64,000 bases of DNA from Cladocopium goreaui (Eukaryota > Sar > Dinophyceae > Suessiales > Symbiodiniaceae). Under the pieces are notes generated by a model. That model had not been told where the DNA came from. It searched no databases and worked only from the letters and a program-made list of their open reading frames with translations. The DNA lies in assembly GCA_947184155.2 (NCBI GenBank), contig CAMXCT020000113.1, positions 1,536,501 through 1,600,500 of the forward strand. Reading direction: 5' to 3'. How positions within the stretch are numbered: position 1 is the first letter of the stretch; each line of letters starts with the position of its first letter. Shown piece after piece: positions 62,650 to 64,000 of this stretch. The translations under genes and the position numbers were made by a program.

Positions 62650-63110
62650 CAGGTTCAATCAAACCACATGAACCCAGAACAAGGGAGTTGGAAGATGGTT
62701 GTCCTGCTGGAAGTTGCAATTGTCAATTGTTTGATTCAATGTTTTCTTTGGCTGCTAACGATGTCTGATGAACCCAGTCTCCAGATTTATACACAAAAAA
62801 TCGCGAAATCACATAAATTTGACCAGGTGCTGGGTGAAATTGCTAAAACGGCTAAAGCATGTGGACACCCATGCGTTCAGCAAAACCAAAAGCTGAGACT
62901 TTACATTCACTGAACCTCGAAATATTCACTTTATGCTTTATAGTTTAAAACATCAATATATGGGGGTTGTCCAAAATACCTTTTCCCGGACAGCCCTCAA
63001 TCGCTCAGCCAATCGCGTAGCAACCGCGGTACCACAGTGAGCAATCGCGGAAGGGATTGTTCTTCGTTGATCAGATCATATACATAAAATATAAGTTATG
63101 TATTATATAA
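62650..63110. other. no supported gene
   Basis: A + strand frame (62410-62913) spans part of this DNA but looks like chance: Asn/Gln/Leu-rich with no repeat or motif. Nothing else seen. Confidence 0.35.
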
Positions 63111-63111
63111 T

Positions 63112-63197
63112 GAGGATCCATGCGTGAACGCATTCGATTTCAAATTTGGGAACAAAATAAGCTCGCGCGGTCCGGAAACTGTCCGGAAAACTCACAG
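63112..63197. repeat. 86-bp repeat next to an AGT trinucleotide tract, copy 1
   Basis: Begins aggatccatgcgtgaacgca, includes gcggtccggaaactgtccgg and ends aaaactcacag. A copy with only a few differences is at 63633-63718. An (AGT)n/(AGG)n tract starts directly after it. Confidence 0.88.
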
Positions 63198-63420
63198 TAG
63201 TACCAGCAGCAGTAGTACTAGTAGTACTAGTAGTACTAGTAGTACTAGTAGTACTAGTCGTACTAGTCGTAGTAGTAGTAGTAGTAGTAATAGTAGGAGG
63301 GGTAAGAGTAGGAGTAGGAGTAGGAGTAGGAATAGGAGAAGGAGTTCTAGTAGCAGGGCAAGGGAAGAAAGGGAGAGGGAGGGAAAGAGAGAAAGAGAGA
63401 GAGAGAGAGGGAGGGAGGGG
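63195..63420. repeat. AGT/ACT, AGG and GAGA repeats
   Basis: agtactagtagt units, then taggagtaggag, then gagagagaggga: three simple-sequence types in series. Open Ser- and Arg-rich frames here follow the repeats. Confidence 0.9.
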
Positions 63421-63442
63421 GAAACAGATGGTTGCGTTTGAC

Positions 63443-63498
63443 CGGTTTCTGACGGGTTTCTGACTGGTTTCTGACTGGTTTCTGACTCGTTTCTGACC
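63443..63498. repeat. 11-bp tandem repeat GGTTTCTGACT, five units
   Basis: ggtttctgacg, ggtttctgact, ggtttctgact, ggtttctgact and cgtttctgacc follow one another directly between the two simple-sequence blocks. Confidence 0.85.
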
Positions 63499-63632
63499 CT
63501 TCAGCGGAACTCATGTCAATTGGATTTAAAAGCAAGAGCAGAAATTCCTAGGTGTACTAGTGGTAGTGGTGGTGCAGTAGCAGCGGGTGTGGTGGTAGTA
63601 CTAAGAGTAGTAGCAAATCTAGTAATGAGAGT

Positions 63633-63718
63633 AAGGATCCATGCGTGAACGCATTCGATTTCAAATTTGGGAGCAAAATAAGCTTGTGCGGTCCGGAAAC
63701 GGTCCGGAAAACTCACAG
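63633..63718. repeat. 86-bp repeat next to a trinucleotide tract, copy 2
   Basis: Near-identical to 63112-63197 and again followed at once by (AGC/AGT)n. The two copies are 521 bases apart in the same orientation. Confidence 0.88.
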
Positions 63719-63719
63719 C

Positions 63720-64000
63720 GCACTAGCAGTAGCAGTAGCACTAGCAGTAGTGGTAGTGGAAATTGGAATAGGAGTAGGCGTAGGAGTTCTGGTAGGAGGG
63801 TGAGGGAATAGGCAAGGGAGAGAGAGAGAGAGGGTGCGTTTGGAGTAGGAGTAGGAGTAGGAGTAGAAGTAGGAGTAGGAGTAGGAGTAGGAGTAGTAGT
63901 AGGAGTAGTAGTAGTAGTAGCAGTAGTAGCAGTAGTAGCAGTAGTAGTAGCAGTAGTAGTAGTAGCAGGAGTAGTAGTAGTAGTAGTATTAGTAGCAATG
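63720..64000. repeat. AGT/AGC/AGG trinucleotide tract to the window end
   Basis: agcagtagcagtagcactag, then ggagtaggagtag, then agtagtagtagcag up to the last base. The long poly-Leu frame on the - strand is a product of the repeat. Confidence 0.9.

Noticed and set aside
63741-63998. Poly-Leu - strand protein at the window end
   Set aside because: Produced by the trinucleotide tract.
1-64000. tRNA, rRNA, snRNA or spliced-leader genes
   Set aside because: I looked for the dinoflagellate spliced-leader core and for tRNA-like boxes and saw none I could support; a covariance-model search would be decisive.

Overview
The window looks like nuclear DNA of a dinoflagellate, most likely of the Symbiodiniaceae/Suessiales type. 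This is inference from gene style. Coding pieces are short and scattered on one strand over long introns, a GC-AG intron is visible, (TA)n, trinucleotide and minisatellite DNA is abundant, and the retroelements carry extra enzyme-like modules. There is no bacterial operon layout, tRNA, rRNA or CRISPR array that I could support.

Layout. 1-6.6 kb: the 3' part of a Ty1/copia-type retrotransposon on the + strand (zinc knuckle, aspartic protease, a PPC/EHP methyltransferase-like module, integrase, reverse transcriptase, RNase H), broken by frame changes. 6.7-16.9 kb: short coiled-coil-like exons on the - strand, probably one intron-rich gene, mixed with minisatellites. 16,934-44,670: a LINE flanked by an 11-bp target duplication and ending in a poly(A) run. 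It encodes a zinc/proline-rich plus coiled-coil ORF1, and a very long ORF2 with a threefold repeated N-terminal domain, RNase H, APE endonuclease, RT, C2H2 fingers and a C-terminal PPC module.

The LINE is split inside its RT by a second element of about 15.95 kb (26,045-41,993). This element has 32-bp terminal inverted repeats (29 of 32 positions match) and a 4-bp TCAG duplication. Removing the element and one TCAG rejoins the RT reading frame at the catalytic MDD box. Its supported genes lie on the - strand: a DUF7869/DDE-like protein with a GC-AG intron (candidate transposase), a Cys-rich/AT-hook-like exon, a PPC/EHP methyltransferase-like protein, an Arg/Ser-rich nuclear-type protein, and a long protein of unknown family. 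Between genes lie clusters of a motif, GGAGC...GCATCCTGC, that I saw only inside this element.

44.7-49 kb: AT-rich repeats and a few exon-like pieces. 48.9-51.7 kb: several satellite arrays with 16, about 247 and 298 bp periods; the last two share a core. 52.0-53.7 kb: the N-terminal part of a Helitron-like protein (DUF6570 type), cut off at a GTGAAGTGT repeat. 55.6-57.6 kb: exon-like pieces of an unrecognised - strand gene. 59.1-61.8 kb: a NYN/PIN-like nuclease gene on the - strand whose main exon is tandemly duplicated (about 1.06 kb, nearly identical), each copy holding a 33-bp-arm palindrome. 62-64 kb: further exon-like fragments, an 86-bp repeat present twice and trinucleotide repeats up to the window end.

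The main result is the nested element with its gene set and private intergenic motif. A second result is that the same PPC-type enzyme-like module sits in a copia element, a LINE and a TIR element in one window. All family names come from recognising motifs by eye; no search was run.
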